DNA of 64,000 bases from Dermatemys mawii. Lineage: Eukaryota; Chordata; Testudines; Dermatemydidae. The first letter of the stretch is position 1. Each line of letters begins with the position of its first letter. The position numbers and the translations under genes were made by a program. Below, one piece after another: positions 44,190-56,833 of the stretch. The notes below the pieces were generated by a model. It saw only the letters and a list, made by a program, of their open reading frames with translations, did not search any database and was not told the DNA's origin. The stretch covers positions 43,722,218-43,786,217 of the forward strand of contig ML677335.1 of NCBI GenBank assembly GCA_007922305.1, in the 5' to 3' direction.

Positions 44190-44216
44190 GTGTATATACA
44201 CGCATGTCTCAGAGTG

Positions 44217-44510
44217 TGTGACAGGCTGGCCACATTGGTGTAAGTCATGTAAGCAGGAGCTGGCACAGATGCACCCTCACCAGGTACTGCAGGGAAATGG
44301 AGGAGGTTGGGCCTGTTTCATTAGCAAAGAATGAAGCTGCAGGTTAAGATGAACAAATGGAACTTTATTAAATCCCGTGCACTGGTTTATCTATGTGGCT
44401 GAGTTGCTTTCAGCCCAACTCCTCACAAATGCTGTTTTCCTGGTGTCCTGCCAGTAACAGTCCCTTCAGGGAATATGGGCCCTTTGAGTCTAGTTCCACT
44501 GATCATGACA
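44217..44510 (-). mobile_element. LTR of a Gypsy-type element (3' LTR)
   Basis: Read on the minus strand it starts TGTCATGATCAGTGG and ends GCCTGTCACA. The plus-strand TTTATT at 44364-44369 is an AATAAA poly(A) signal on the minus strand. The minus-strand bases just before it (aaaatagagatg) are a modest polypurine tract. It directly follows the end of the degenerate pol, as a 3' LTR should. No matching 5' LTR was seen at higher coordinates. Confidence 0.6.
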
Positions 44511-46420
44511 CATCTCTATTTTACAAACATTTTAATATAAATATTAAAAACAAATAATTGATGCCAAGACCCTCTCAGTCCACGTCCCTTCAGCCAGAGG
44601 CTGATAGCACGTAGCCAAGATGAAGTATCATCTTTTCCACAGACACAGCTGGTTACATAGTCATTGTAGTTTGGTCTCCTCAACTGGTGACTGCACCATA
44701 TGGGACCTCTCTCTGTCTCTGAGCCAGCAAACTCTCTCTGTGGAGCCTCTTCCCATCTCATGGGATTGATCCATGTATGGTTTTGTCTGGTGTGTGATCT
44801 TTGTAGGCTCTCTCTGGGTGTTGTCTGCTGGCTTGTAAGTGCCCCCTGTTCTTTTGGGTCTCTCGTCTTTCTTGCAATCACCTTGTATGACCTGCATGCC
44901 ACTGCACCCCTCGTGACTCCTTTAGTCCATTCTTTCACAAGTCCCTCTAAGGTCTGGATCCTCACAGCAGTCCCTGTCTCCAGGGCTGGTATGTCTTTGG
45001 ATATCCTGTTGTACTCTGGTGCCTGCTTTCTCAGACTGTTTGACCATCTCTTCACTATGGTGTCCCCCTCCTGGCTGCAACAGGTCTCAAGGGTAACAGT
45101 GTTTTGGTTCTTGGTCCCCTTAGTTTTGGTGTCCAGTGATGGGGAATTGTGCCAAAAATGCTCAGAGGGGATCCGAAGCAGAAGCAGAAGAAACAACCTT
45201 GCGTAATAGTCTCGTAGCTGTTTTCATAGCTGATACCATTACTCTGTGGGTAAGTGGAATGCTAGGAAGGTGGTGTAGTGTCGAATTCCCATTTGCATGC
45301 AAATTCCTTCAATATTCCCAAGGCAAATTGGGGTCTATTGTCAGTGCCTGGAGTGCCATGTCCTGTAAAGGGAGCCTTCAGTTTGTCAATCACGGACTTG
45401 CTTATTGTATCGTGCAGGACATCGCTCTCCGAAAAGTTTAATTAGTGGTCAACTGTAATTGAGTACTGCTTTCCCTTGAAGGTCAATGAGTCAACTTCCA
45501 CCTTTTCCAATGGTTACCCGGGTAGGGGGGGCAGTTCAGGTGGTAGCAGAGTCCCCTTCTGCTAGCACTTATCCCACAGGCAGCAGAAGTCATGCCCTTT
45601 TATCATGGAGCAGAACTGTGCCTTTATTCCCAACCAGCAGACACACACTCAAGCTTGTCTCGGACAGCTGGCAATGCTCAGGTGTGAGGCAGGTGGTGGT
45701 TGTGGTTTTAAAAAAATTTTTGGATATGACATCCTTATGTAATGAGCTGGGGACACCAGCTCTCAGGCCTACGATTCCATCCTGCATACTCCGCTCAGCT
45801 TTAATTTGAGAATATGGTTCTGCTCCTACCGGCACTTGGCTGCTGTCTTTTGGCCACCCTGCTAGCATTGCTGTCTTGAATGCTTGTGGTTGGATGCCCT
45901 TTTCTGCTGCCTCCTTCATTTCCATCAGCCTTACTGCTGAAACCTGGGGACAAACCCATTGACATACTCCATTAAATTCTGATCCTCTTTCTTCCACAGC
46001 TCACTGATGCTGGGTAAACAGGCCCCGCTCAGGGTGCCAGTGAACACCACTAATTGTTCTGGACAGTACCTGAGCTCTCCCTGGCAGTGCCTGCAGCACA
46101 TTGACATGCTGAAATCTCTCTGGAGTACTAAGAAGGGGCTTTGCCGTGATTGTCTCCAAGGGTTTGTGGTCTGACTTCTCTATTACTGGGTGGTCATATG
46201 TGCACTAATGGAATTGCTTCACTCCAAAGACCACTGCCAGAAGCTCTGTTTCTATTTGGGCATCTGTGACAGGCCACTGCTGGCAGAGATGACCACCTAC
46301 CCCTGCAAAAGAACTACACTTAATCCTTTCTCCAAAGCATCACACTGGAGTGTCAGTGGCTCTCCTGGCTGGTCATACTTCAGGATGGGCATCTATCATT
46401 TGTTTCAGCATTTCAGTACT
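44511..46420 (-). pseudogene. Degenerate Gypsy-type pol (RNase H, integrase)
   Basis: On the minus strand, in broken frames and in correct pol order: LTLQCDA and 'HKPLET'-like RNase H words (about 46040-46360); a linker frame at 45590-45997 with PSSLHKDV; the integrase core with VEVDSLTFKGKQY (near 45500) and HGTP..TDNRPQF (near 45325-45360), where the usual TDNGPQF has Arg for Gly; and a C-terminal part with an AVRIQTLEG-like word (about 44900-45030) reaching to 44516. RT, protease and gag were not found. Stops and frameshifts throughout show an old dead copy. Confidence 0.78.
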
Positions 46421-46711
46421 TGCCACTGGGGACCCACCTAGCCCCACTCAACATCCTGCCTTGTGAGTTGCTGTCTGGGTTCTGCTACTCCAGCCACATT
46501 TCAGTAAATGTGTCCTTCCTAGCAAACATGGTACCCCTTTCACATCCCACCAAATCCTAGAACTGTGGGTCCATCAATTGCTTTTGTGGGGCTGATTGAA
46601 TTACAGTTGTAAGGCAGCCCTGGGCTCCCACTGACTGTTCTGGGGGTGCAGTGACCTTGCAGCTGGTTGCTGCGGGGTCTCCCCTTCACTGAGCATCTTA
46701 TTCCTAGGTTA
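46421..46711. other. Short stretch, nothing certain
   Basis: This may be a further remnant of the retroelement upstream of RNase H, but no RT motif can be read. Confidence 0.3.
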
Positions 46712-47125
46712 CAACACCATATGGGACCTCCGTGATCATCTGGTCTGACCTTCTGTAGAACCCAGGCTATAGGACTTCCCTGAATTGGATCTTTAGAAAA
46801 ACATCCAACCTTGATTTAAAAATGGCCAATGATGGAAAATCCACCACAACTCTTGGTAAATTGTGCCCGTGGTTAATTACCCTCTCCGGTGAAAATGTAC
46901 ACCTTATTTCTGGTCTGAATTTGTCTAGCTGCAACTTCCAGCCATTGGATTAGGTTACACTTTTCTCTGCTAGGCTGAAAAGCCCACTGTCAAATATTTG
47001 TTCCACATGTAGGTACTTAGAGCCTATAATCAAGTCACCTCGTAACCGTCTCATTGTTAAGCTAAAGAGGTTGAACTCTTGGAGTCTGTTACTATAAGGC
47101 ATGTTTTCCAACCCTTTAATCATTT
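46712..47125 (-). mobile_element. CR1 LINE fragment, reverse orientation
   Basis: 'gacctccgtgatcatctggt' is the complement of the CR1 3' end. Then come 'aaaatccaccacaactcttg', 'attaccctctccggtgaaaa' and 'ctctgctaggctgaaaagcc', the complement of the 3' coding part. It may have inserted into or next to the older Gypsy remnant. Confidence 0.75.
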
Positions 47126-49184
47126 AATCCTTTAACCCTCTCTGGTTTGAGTGCAACCCTTCTGCCAGGTGTTATTTGCAGTAAAAAGGGCTGAGTTCAC
47201 TTTTCTTGGGGCTCCTTTGGAAAATGTAAATTACACTGGTGCAACCCTCCCCGCTCCAAACCTGGGAACTATCTACACCACCCTGTGATCCCTTGATGGT
47301 CAATACTTCCACACACACAAGCACTGAGTTCAGGGGTTTAGAACCAAGAACTTTATTGGGGAAAGGACAAGAAAATGGATTTAGGAAAGCCAGCAATTAA
47401 TAACTTAACAATATTCAGTTAGTCTCTTCCCCCGCCCTCCAACCGCCACCCCCACCCCGAGAGCTCTGAACAATAGTCCAATCCTAAATCCTCCTCTGGC
47501 AGTTGTGAGTGGCTGGTGCTCCATACTACCAGTTTGTTGCCCAAGGTTGAGAAGTCCAAGGATTTGGGCTGGTCAGTGCTACTTGGGTGGCTTCCGGGAC
47601 TCTATGACCTGACCCAGCTGAAGAGATTTCAGCTTTGCTTGCTTAGGAGGAAGGCTCATACTAGAGTGCCTCAGGTAGCCTTCAGTTCGCTGCAGCTTCA
47701 GCCCAAGCTACCTCTGTGCTATCCCTTGTGTCAGCACTGCCTCAGCTCTTTGCTATCTAGCTCCTCAGAGGCAGCTAAATTCTGTGACATAAATACCGTG
47801 TTGTATTTATCTCAGCTTCTCCCTCTAGAGAGGACTCAATAGTATATGGAGATCTTATCACCACAGAGGCACTCCCAGCAGAAGATAAGCCCCCTCTTTC
47901 ACTTCTGTCCAACCTTCCTTATTTAATATTGCCTGGCTGTGGTCCTGGTCAGGATGACTCCTCACTCAAGGCACATCTGCTGTGTATCACTTATCCCTTC
48001 ATTTCCCAGCAGGAACAGTAGCATTTTATTGTTCCCAAACTCAAAACGTAACAGTGTTTTAATTAAAATGCATCAGACTGTTGCACAACTGAAATGCAAA
48101 TGAATCCTGGCCCATTCAGATTTTCCCCTTGCTCACCAAGAGAAGGCAGCAGAGAGCTCCCTCCCCTAAGGTGTCCCTGCCCATCTGGAGTTCTCAAGCA
48201 GCTCTAGGCTGCTCTTCTCCTTGTTCATCAACAGATATCAGTAGTAAGCACCCTCAGGTCACAAGGCTTACAACCTTCCTGACTTATGGACATCAGGACT
48301 GGATGCAGTACTCCAGCAGCAGTGACACCAGTGTACAACACAGTGGTAAATGGATGGTCTGTTCATTCGTGGAGCCATCTCAGCTGCATATGCCTGGCGT
48401 GAGAGGGTATAGAAAGATATTGGATCCAGCATTACCCCACATCTTTAAGCTTTTGCAGCAGCCTTCTCATTCCCTTACCAGCTCATGGAAGTAGAAGGAC
48501 ATCATGAGCATCAGCCCCTGCCTTCAGTTCCTTTCACAGGTTTCTGCCTATGACACTAGTGCCTGGTTCTGTTTGCTCTCCCATCACATGTCATTGTTCC
48601 CACATGGAGCACAATTAGTGGCAATTCCCTGCTGGAACTTTTCTTGTCAAGTCTCTTCTGCTCTCCAGAGGGCACCTTTCCATCCTGTTCTTTGTCTCGA
48701 ATCAGTGTCGTTCGCCTCTTCTCCACTCAAGTGACTCCCACTCACTGAAAGCCTCCTCCTCTTCCCAAAATCTTCTCACTTATCAAGGGCAGAGCAGTTA
48801 TTGCTGGTGTATGGGGTGAATTACTCTGTTTTCCCCTTTCTTGTCACCATGATTCTTTTTTCTCCTCCACAGCTCTTCCATCTGTGATGGTTTTCAGCCT
48901 ATCATCTGTTTTCTGTCCATGCACCCCTTCTAGCCAATTCAACTTACTTGGTTTCCATCAATGACTACAGCCACATTCAAACCCTTCCGACATCTCCAAG
49001 CTGGACTCCTGCTTGCATGTAAAGTGTTGCACATAAAGTGTATCTAGATTCACCATAGAGAAGCCAGAACATTGTATGTCTTCAGCATTGGCTGTCTGTG
49101 GCTGGTCCTCTGGTAGTTAGTCTAATTCCCACTTGATGTTCCTTACAATCATGACACCTTATGGGCCAAATCTGGGGAAATCTA
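47126..49184. other. Intergenic, mostly unassigned
   Basis: About 47280-47960 could be a reverse-oriented LTR (TTTATT near 47351, that is AATAAA on the minus strand) but ends are not clear. 'actggatgcagtactccagc' near 48299 resembles a CR1 phrase. Otherwise nothing recognised. Confidence 0.3.
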
Positions 49185-49345
49185 GAATCAACTCTCTGCT
49201 CCTCCATGGGTTTTCTGTGTGACCTTGGGCAAGTCTCTTAGCCTTTCAATCCCTCAATTTTCCCAACTGTACAGTGGGGATAAGAGTCCTGCCTTACCTC
49301 ACAGCAGTGTAAGGCTAAATACAGAGAAGAGTCTGAGGTGCTCAG
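49185..49345 (+). mobile_element. MIR-type SINE
   Basis: 'tgtgaccttgggcaagtctc', 'ttttcccaactgtacagtgg', 'gtctgaggtgctcagatgct' follow the MIR order in sense orientation; the tRNA-like head is missing. Confidence 0.75.
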
Positions 49346-51030
49346 ATGCTATGTTAATGAGGGTCATGTAAGTATCCCAAGACACAATTTACATCTGGGT
49401 TACAGAGCAGAGTACATGTGCAATGTGAAAATTTTCAATTGCAATTGTTTTGTTTCATAAGAAATTTTTCCTGGGGTGTGTGGTGTGTTTTTGTTTTCAT
49501 TTTGCTTTGCGTAAAACGCAACTCTGGTCTCTTTAAAATATTTCCCCTTTCTTACCATGGCGAAAACAAGGGAGTGGGAAAGCTTTTTAAAAAAAGTAAG
49601 TGGATTTCCCCCTGTCACTGTCTCTTTTCTTAGTCCCCACCTCCCTTTTCCCAATAGAAAAAACAGAGGGGAAAAGAAACAAAAAATAGGAGCATGATTT
49701 TTTCGCCTTGCAATTTCAAAATAAGAGCCTCTCTGAGCAGAGCCTTGCGTAGCCCACTGACCCCTGTATCACTCCCCACACAGATCTCGCACCTCCAGCC
49801 TTCTCATTCTAGCCCATTTTAAGGGATAAAAGGGTGCTTGGGAGGGACTTTAAAGCCAACAGTGAGGAGTTCAGATGTGGCGGCCTTCAATTTCCTAGTG
49901 GTAACTGAAATCCAAGCCCCCTCTCCCTGCATTTATTGCCCTATTAAAAGGCTGTTTCTGTTTTGTATCAGCTCGCAGATGTCAATAAAGTCCCATTTAA
50001 AAGGAAGAAGTCTAAGGCGACCAGGAGAGTTTGATTAGACTACATGTAAATGCAGGGCTCAGTACTGACTCAAACTTCTGCCACCAGGCTGTACTAGAAC
50101 CATGCTGAATCTAAAGCCCTGGATACAAATACCCTAGACCTTTGACCCATCTCTGAATCAGACTAAATCCAGGCCCTGATCCTGGAGAAAGTGCCCCTAG
50201 CTTTTATTTTCATTTTCATACACTGCTGAGCTTCTGTCTCCATGCCAGGTCTGAAAGATGAAATGCAAATATACTGTAAAGGAGGCCATGTTGGTGATAG
50301 TTTCAGTCTGCCTGGAAGCGGGAATGGCTGAAATCTCTTGAAAAAGCACGTTTGCCAGATTTCCAGCATCAATTTGCAGACTCCTGAAATCTGGGGAAAT
50401 TCCTGATTAATATCCTATCTTGTGGGTCCTTCATGCAAAGTAATCACACAAAAAGCTATGCTATTCTTCAGTCTGCATGATGCGTTTTAGGGATGATACA
50501 CGAAAGTACAGAAGTAAAGGATTCATGGTAGATCAGTCTGTGTGTGCATCTTCTTTGCAACATGCTGCATCTAAGCAGAACTCAAATGGAAGCAGCATTT
50601 AGCAGACACACTAAAATTTAAAAGTGCTGTTCGAGCTGGGTGGGAAGGGAACAGTAAATTCCACTGTTTTAAAATTGTTTCTGTTCTGAAACAAAATACA
50701 TTGAAATGTCCCACAAAACAACATTCTGAGGAAAAAATTGCTTAGGGTTGATTGAAACATTTTCTTTCAATAAAATTGAAAAATGTTGTTTCAATTTTGA
50801 CTTGTATGAATTGTTTTAAAAAATATTTTAAATGGAAATTGAGTCATTTAGAAAAGGAAAATCAAAAAATTTTGTTTCCAAAAGGCCAAGTGAGCAGCTT
50901 TTGACCCTATCAGAATGTTCTGTTCCATTTTTTTCCTAATCAAACTTTCGCTGAAATCACGTTCCCACAAAAAATTTTGTGTGTTCAATGAATTGGCATT
51001 TTCAGACAGAAAAATGTTCTTTTTTTTCCT
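49346..51030. other. Intergenic with GAAA-family copies
   Basis: A/T-rich repeat copies at about 49425-49720 and 50626-51030; the rest is unassigned. No gene recognised. Confidence 0.4.
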
Positions 51031-53180
51031 CTCTCATTAAGCAGTTTCAATTATCTTTACTCTCACTGTAACTTTTCCTTTCATTTCTGATATCATTCTT
51101 CTACCTTCCTACACATCAGTTTCCATCTTTGGACCCAGTCTCACTCTGCATTTCTGGAGTATTCAAAATTCCCAGTGGCTTATGTGGGAGTTTTGACATC
51201 AATCTGCAAAATTTAGAGCTGGAACTGGGTTTGGTTTACATCTCTGCTCTTTGGAGGGCAATGGGACTTTTGGATATGCAAGGAATGCAGGACTGGGCCT
51301 GAAGTTTACAGCTGTTAGAACGACATTATAAAGATCTCTTGTATTAATCTTAAAGGTCAAAAGAATGAAAGGGGTTAATAAGTTCTTTCACTGGCCAACA
51401 TTAAAGCTTAGTGTCTGGGTTATTTTTCACAGAGGCCTTGGGTTTTACTCCGTTCCTTGGCAAACATGCAAAAGCATTCTTTCTAAAAATGAAAGTTGAT
51501 TGATTTAAGCACAAGAAAGAACAAAAAGTTAAAACAAGCATTTGTGCTGAAACTGAAAGCAAGTGATTATGCAAAACAAACGTAATTAAAGCCTTTATAG
51601 CCTCTCTCCTTTGGGAGGAAAGATATTAGACTTATTTTTAGAACCAGTAGCTGTTTGATTAAAAAGAAAGGGTTAACTTTGCTTTCCACCCTGCTGTGCA
51701 AAGGGCATCCACTTTTCCTGTTTCTAGCAGACAGACAGGTTTGAGGTTGAGAAGAGAGAGAGGATAGAAAAGGTCGGGGGAATCTGGCTTTTGTTGTCGC
51801 TGGAACACTGAATGGCTGGTGTGTCATGGCAGGTTGGATGGGCAGGCACCTATTTCTTAGACTCTGGTTCATACTCTGGTCAGGACTATCATCTGGTTGC
51901 ATCTTTTCTTCTTAGACAGGGAACGACCGTGGTCCTCTCATCTTGCTGTGCTGATGCAGTGCCCTTAATTTTAGGGTTTGGTGAAAAGCCAAGAGAATAG
52001 AAGATGAGAGAGGAAGGAAGGAGAGGAAAAGCAGCAGAAAAGGAAGGGAACAGAACAGGTTCTTATGTGCCTTTGTGGTGCTGGCAGTTAGGTAACCCCA
52101 ATGATGGGCTGAGGACTGGGTGTCTTGAGAGGACAATGATTTCCAGAACTTATGAGTGAAAAACAAAGTTCTTTGAAGACCAGCAAGGCCCACTGGGCTT
52201 CTTCTCGGAAAGAAAATCTTTCAATCAGGTCTGTTCCTTCTGTCCTGGGGTGAGGGGGGGATGAGACAGGCTGGGATGCAAGTGGGGCTGAGAGATTAAA
52301 TGTTTTTTCAAAGTTTCTTTTTAAGAGGAAAAGCAGACGTCTGAGTCCGTCCCCTCACTGTTTTGTCCACCAATTAGGCGTAACGTTCATCATGCCAATT
52401 TTGGTTCATTAATGCTCCACAGTTTCTGTTTTTAAGCATGATTTCAACAGTCCTTGAATTAAATCATTAGCCTCTTTTTGGTTGGGCTAATCCAACGTTT
52501 CTTTTTCTGGTTTTCTTATTTATTCATAACATTCATTGACTGAACACAGCTTGACCTGTTTTCCATGGTTAATTTCCAAGCAGGCAAAAAGTCATGTTAT
52601 TTTGACATTTTATCAACTTTTGCTCACTTTCTACAATTGGGGCACCTTTTTAGGTCCAATAATCACAAGAAATCTCTGCCTAAAACTACCCACCATAAAG
52701 TAACTCTATAGCCCGGGTTAAATGAATGACTTGTTGCTTCAAGAAAGCAGTACAAGTGCATTTCTCTTTGAAAGCAGTACACAGTGCATCCATCTGTATG
52801 TATAATTCCTATTCCCAGTTCCCATTACTCCTCATGGCTGGTTGCCAGCACAGGATTTACTAGTGAAATTCACATGAGAGCAGTTTGAGAGTAGAAGAAT
52901 CAATCAGCCATTATTTTTAATTTAGGAGTAACCCACTGATGCATGGCTCATCTGAGTTATTTATTAAATATAAATTCCTCAGCCTCCACATACTTGGATT
53001 GCTGGGTAAGCCCTCAAACTGTTCCATTCCCGGGATTCAACTCATTTGGGCTGCCATGAAAAGTAAAAGGCTGACAATGAGCTCAATGGTGAGTTAGCAC
53101 TTCCAACTTCATACTTGTTTTCATTACTTAATTCAGAATGGCTTTCTTCCCTGGAAAGAAGCAGGTGGAAAAAAACTGCT
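51031..53180. other. Intergenic, nothing recognised
   Basis: AT-rich DNA with no recognised repeat end or gene. Because it is relatively free of recent insertions, it is where conserved regulatory DNA would be easiest to detect by alignment. Confidence 0.35.
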
Positions 53181-53210
53181 TTTTTATTTATTTATTTATT
53201 TATTTTTTTA
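53181..53210 (+). repeat. (TTTA)n microsatellite inside a small hairpin
   Basis: About six TTTA units, flanked by 'ctgcttttt' and 'aaaaagcag', which can pair. Confidence 0.8.
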
Positions 53211-56107
53211 AAAAGCAGCTGATTCTGATGATGTCCTGCTGCTGCTGTTTGGACTGCCCTCAAAATGCAATCTCAGGTACAGGCCTTGTGAATGTGTTGT
53301 AAAAGGGTATTTCACTGTGGAGTGGGAACTCAACTTTCCAGACTAATTTGGGGGCTCTCTACTTAAGGGTCCCTATGATCTGGGTAATGATGACCTGGGT
53401 GGAGAAGCAATGTGAGCTTAAGAAGGTTGGGGGCAGAAATACTTTGGGATTTTATACCCCTGGACTGTCATTCACCTTTCTGTGTGCCTCAGTACCCCAT
53501 CCCTCATTACTGACAATAATGCCTTCCTGTAGGCATTCTATTAAGAAAACAAGTCTGCAGAAGGACAGTATATTTTTGCACCCACTGGTCATATAGTTTG
53601 TGTGTGTGTTTGCCAGATGCATACATAAGCACAGCATTACATTCAGTTTGGATGTGTCACATCTGGATCATATATTTCTTAAGAAAGGTACCTTGGGCTT
53701 GATTTTGCATCAGTTCTCCCTGGTGTAAACCAGGAATAGCTCCATTCAGGTAGATTGACTGTGTGATCTTATGCACAAAGGGCTATCCAGAGGGAATTAA
53801 GGTTCCAAGTGTGTATGAACACATTCAGGGTGAAAAATGTTACAATGATTTTGAAAGACACTAGACACATTGGGGTTTAGATTACTGGGCATCCAAAAAA
53901 TGTAAAGTGCCTTCATCATAGCCCTATGATTGTCGCATGGCATCACTACAGGGCAGAGTTAAACCAATGGACCCCACAAAACACATCCTACAAACAAATC
54001 AACCCAGTTGCTTTAAAGTTGCCATGTTAATATTTTTTGACTGTATAATTGCAAACATGACACCAGTGCAGGGATGGGACAGTGGTACTGCTGGGCCAGC
54101 CTTTTTAAACTTTCCATCAGGTTGAGCCAGGTTGGTTTGGAGTGTCTGGAAGTGGGGAGGGGTGCATCTTACCTATCTATCCACCCATCTTTGGCTATCA
54201 GAGGTTGCCCATAGGTCTGTAGCTCTGTCCGGGGTCCCATTGTCCCCCCGGAATGTCCTGCTGTCTATGCTTGGAGGTGAGGCGCCCTGTTTGCTGCTGG
54301 GGATTGGTCTTCCAAACTGCCACCTTTCTCACGCACGGGTGCATTAGCTCTGGCTGGGAGGGCCTAGCTGCTCTAATGCCCAAGTCCTGTGGGCTGGAGG
54401 AGGAGACATGGGTTGGAGTCACTCAGCCAGGAGCTTGCGTCATGCCACAGCAGGTGTCATTAGCCTCCATCCCTGTCCTCTAGAGCCCTGTGCCACTTCC
54501 CCTCTGCCTGCTTGCACCTCCCTCTAGAGGGGAGTTCTTTAGCCAGCCCCAGGAAGGGGTGAGGTGGGGATTTCCTGGGCTGTCTGGGGCCTGAACTCAG
54601 CCCCATCCTAATGTACCAGTGTAAAACTGGGTAACCTAGCTCAGAATGGCAACAGTTGTTTTCTTCTGCATTTACATAGCACTGAGCTCATAGACAGCGG
54701 GAACTCGCCTCATACAACTAATTGATGGCATAACGGTCTAGCAGAGATGAGCTGCTGTAAAGCAGGCGATCAGCTGCTGTAAAGTGTGGCTGCACTGGGG
54801 AAAGTGATGATGCTGCCTCCTGTGTGTATTCAGACTAATATCTGCTAACTTGAACAATTATAATAGCACGGAGCCCTATTTGCTCCAGTTAGCCCCACAT
54901 CCCCAGTACAGCACTCGTGGAGGAGCCGGGTACTACTCTATCTAGCCCATACGTCATCCCAGTTCTGACAACAGGCTCTGTATTGTTGGGACAATGCTTG
55001 AGCTAGAATTAGCCTGGCTTGACAATCAGCCTCAGGATGAGTTTCCAAGACTGGCTCTCTCAGCTTGTAGCCTGAGTCTGGCATCACTGAGAGGGCCCCA
55101 TGATGCTACTTTTTTGAAGGCTCCTTTTTCAGAACAGGGCTGTGCCTGAAGGTGACTCTGCAGCAGGGATGTCCTTGCCCAGAGAGAGTAGCATGTGGCC
55201 TCCTTCCCAATCATAGCCATTGCTTCCATAGCACTACTACTCAGGTGTCAGGCACTATTGCACTGTTCCCTGTGGGTAAGGGAATCACAACAGGCCCCAA
55301 AGTGACTGGTCACAGCTAAGGAGTTAATTTCCAAGAATTCAATGTATTCCCCTCTGTGCACATTGGACCTTGGCTCCCGTATCCTGCTCATCATTTGTGG
55401 CCAGATCTTGCAACAGGGCCGGACTATTGGGGTGGGGATTTCCCATGTGGAACTAAGGGGGATTTTGCCTTTGTATTCCATATGAATCAGCATCGCTGCT
55501 TTGCCTCAGTGACTGGGCGAAGTTCTTGGCCCTTCTCTTTCCCCTCTCCTGTTTCCACTGCTTTTCTCTGAGTCAGGAATGAGAGTCCTAGAACTCTCCC
55601 CAACGGCAAGTGGCCTTTCCACATCTCCAAAGCATCTGTTCTGCTCTATCGGTGTCCTCGACTACACGTCCTTCTCTCTTTCATGTCTCATGTGTAATTC
55701 CATTAATCGCCCCTGAAGTCCTGACAAGAATGGGGTCTGGGTTTGATTTCCTAAAACCAGATAGTTTTATATTGCCTTTGGGCTGTGGGAACTTGGACAT
55801 TGAACATTACTGATGAAGCAGATAGAGGTTTGACATTACATGTCCTGAATCAAAACCTCTGCTCCAAACACCCCTGAGACTCAGGCTAAGATCTGAATTT
55901 GAATGCAAATTTTGAACTTGGCTTTTATCTTTATAATGGGTCAGACCAGAACATCTCCACGTATTATGACTTGGGCCATCTGCTGTCTTTGAAATCTTCA
56001 CATGAAATGTGCTATTTATTTTATTGTTGTTTTAGTGTTTTATCATTATTTTATATATTCATACCGCAAACTGAGATTGAGAGCCTATTGTGCTAGACAG
56101 CACAGAT
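53211..56107. other. Intergenic, nothing recognised
   Basis: A palindromic-family fragment ('ctggtgtaaaccaggaatag') lies near 53719-53738. Otherwise no repeat or gene is supported. Confidence 0.35.
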
Positions 56108-56230
56108 TAGGGCTGTCAGTCCTCCAGGACTGGCTTGGAGTCTCCAGGAATGAAAGATTAATCTTTAATTAGAGATTATGTTGTGTGATGAGACCTCCAG
56201 GAATACATCCAACCAAAACTGGCACCCCTA
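56108..56230. mobile_element. Short MITE with inverted ends
   Basis: The left end TAGGGCTGTCAGT and the inverted right end TAGGGGTGCCAGT match at 11 of 13 positions. The flanks gcacagat and ccacaggt match at 6 of 8, a possible 8-bp duplication. Length 123, with inner 'ctccagga'/'cctccagg' repeats. Non-coding. Confidence 0.55.
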
Positions 56231-56833
56231 CCACAGGTTGGTGGACAGAGTTAAGACTAGAAACCCCAGTGTCCTGACACCTACACCACTTACCTACTCT
56301 ATTGTGGCTTATCCTGACCTAGCCCTGGTTAGGATGCAAGGTGCATATCCAAGGGTGGATTAAGGCAGAACCCACAGATCAGGTTCAGGACCCAGGAAGT
56401 AGTATTCGTAGGGCAGTAAGTCAGGTGCATAGCAATCACTTATTGAGAGTTGGGCCCTTATCCTTTGATGGGAGAGCCTCTCACAGGCCTGGACCAGGTC
56501 TCCTTTCATCTCACTCTATCACTGATCATTGCCTCATTGTTAGAGCTGGTTGAACATGGAATTACCATTGTACAGGAAATCTAGTCCCTTCCAAACACAT
56601 TTTCTCCCTGAACTGAAAAGGAAAGTCGAAATATAGAGACATTTCATTGAGCAGAAACTTCCAAAGAGGTTTGAATTGGACATGTCAAAATGGAAAATGT
56701 TGGCATTTTTTATCGAAAGAAAATGACCTGACATGCTGAGGCAACATTGTTAATCTCAAATCTGCATTTCAAAATAAAAAATGTCCTGTTTCGAAAGATC
56801 AGCCTGGAACAAAAATTTCCTGTTGAATCTCCA
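56231..56833. other. Intergenic and GAAA-family repeat
   Basis: About 56541-56833 is a GAAA-family copy beginning 'ttagagctggttgaac'. It appears to continue at 57951-58060 on the other side of the next LTR. Confidence 0.4.

Noticed and set aside
44516..45196. A 226-codon minus-strand frame as a cellular gene
   Set aside because: Its words match the C-terminal part of Gypsy-type pol and it ends next to an LTR; it is part of a dead retroelement.
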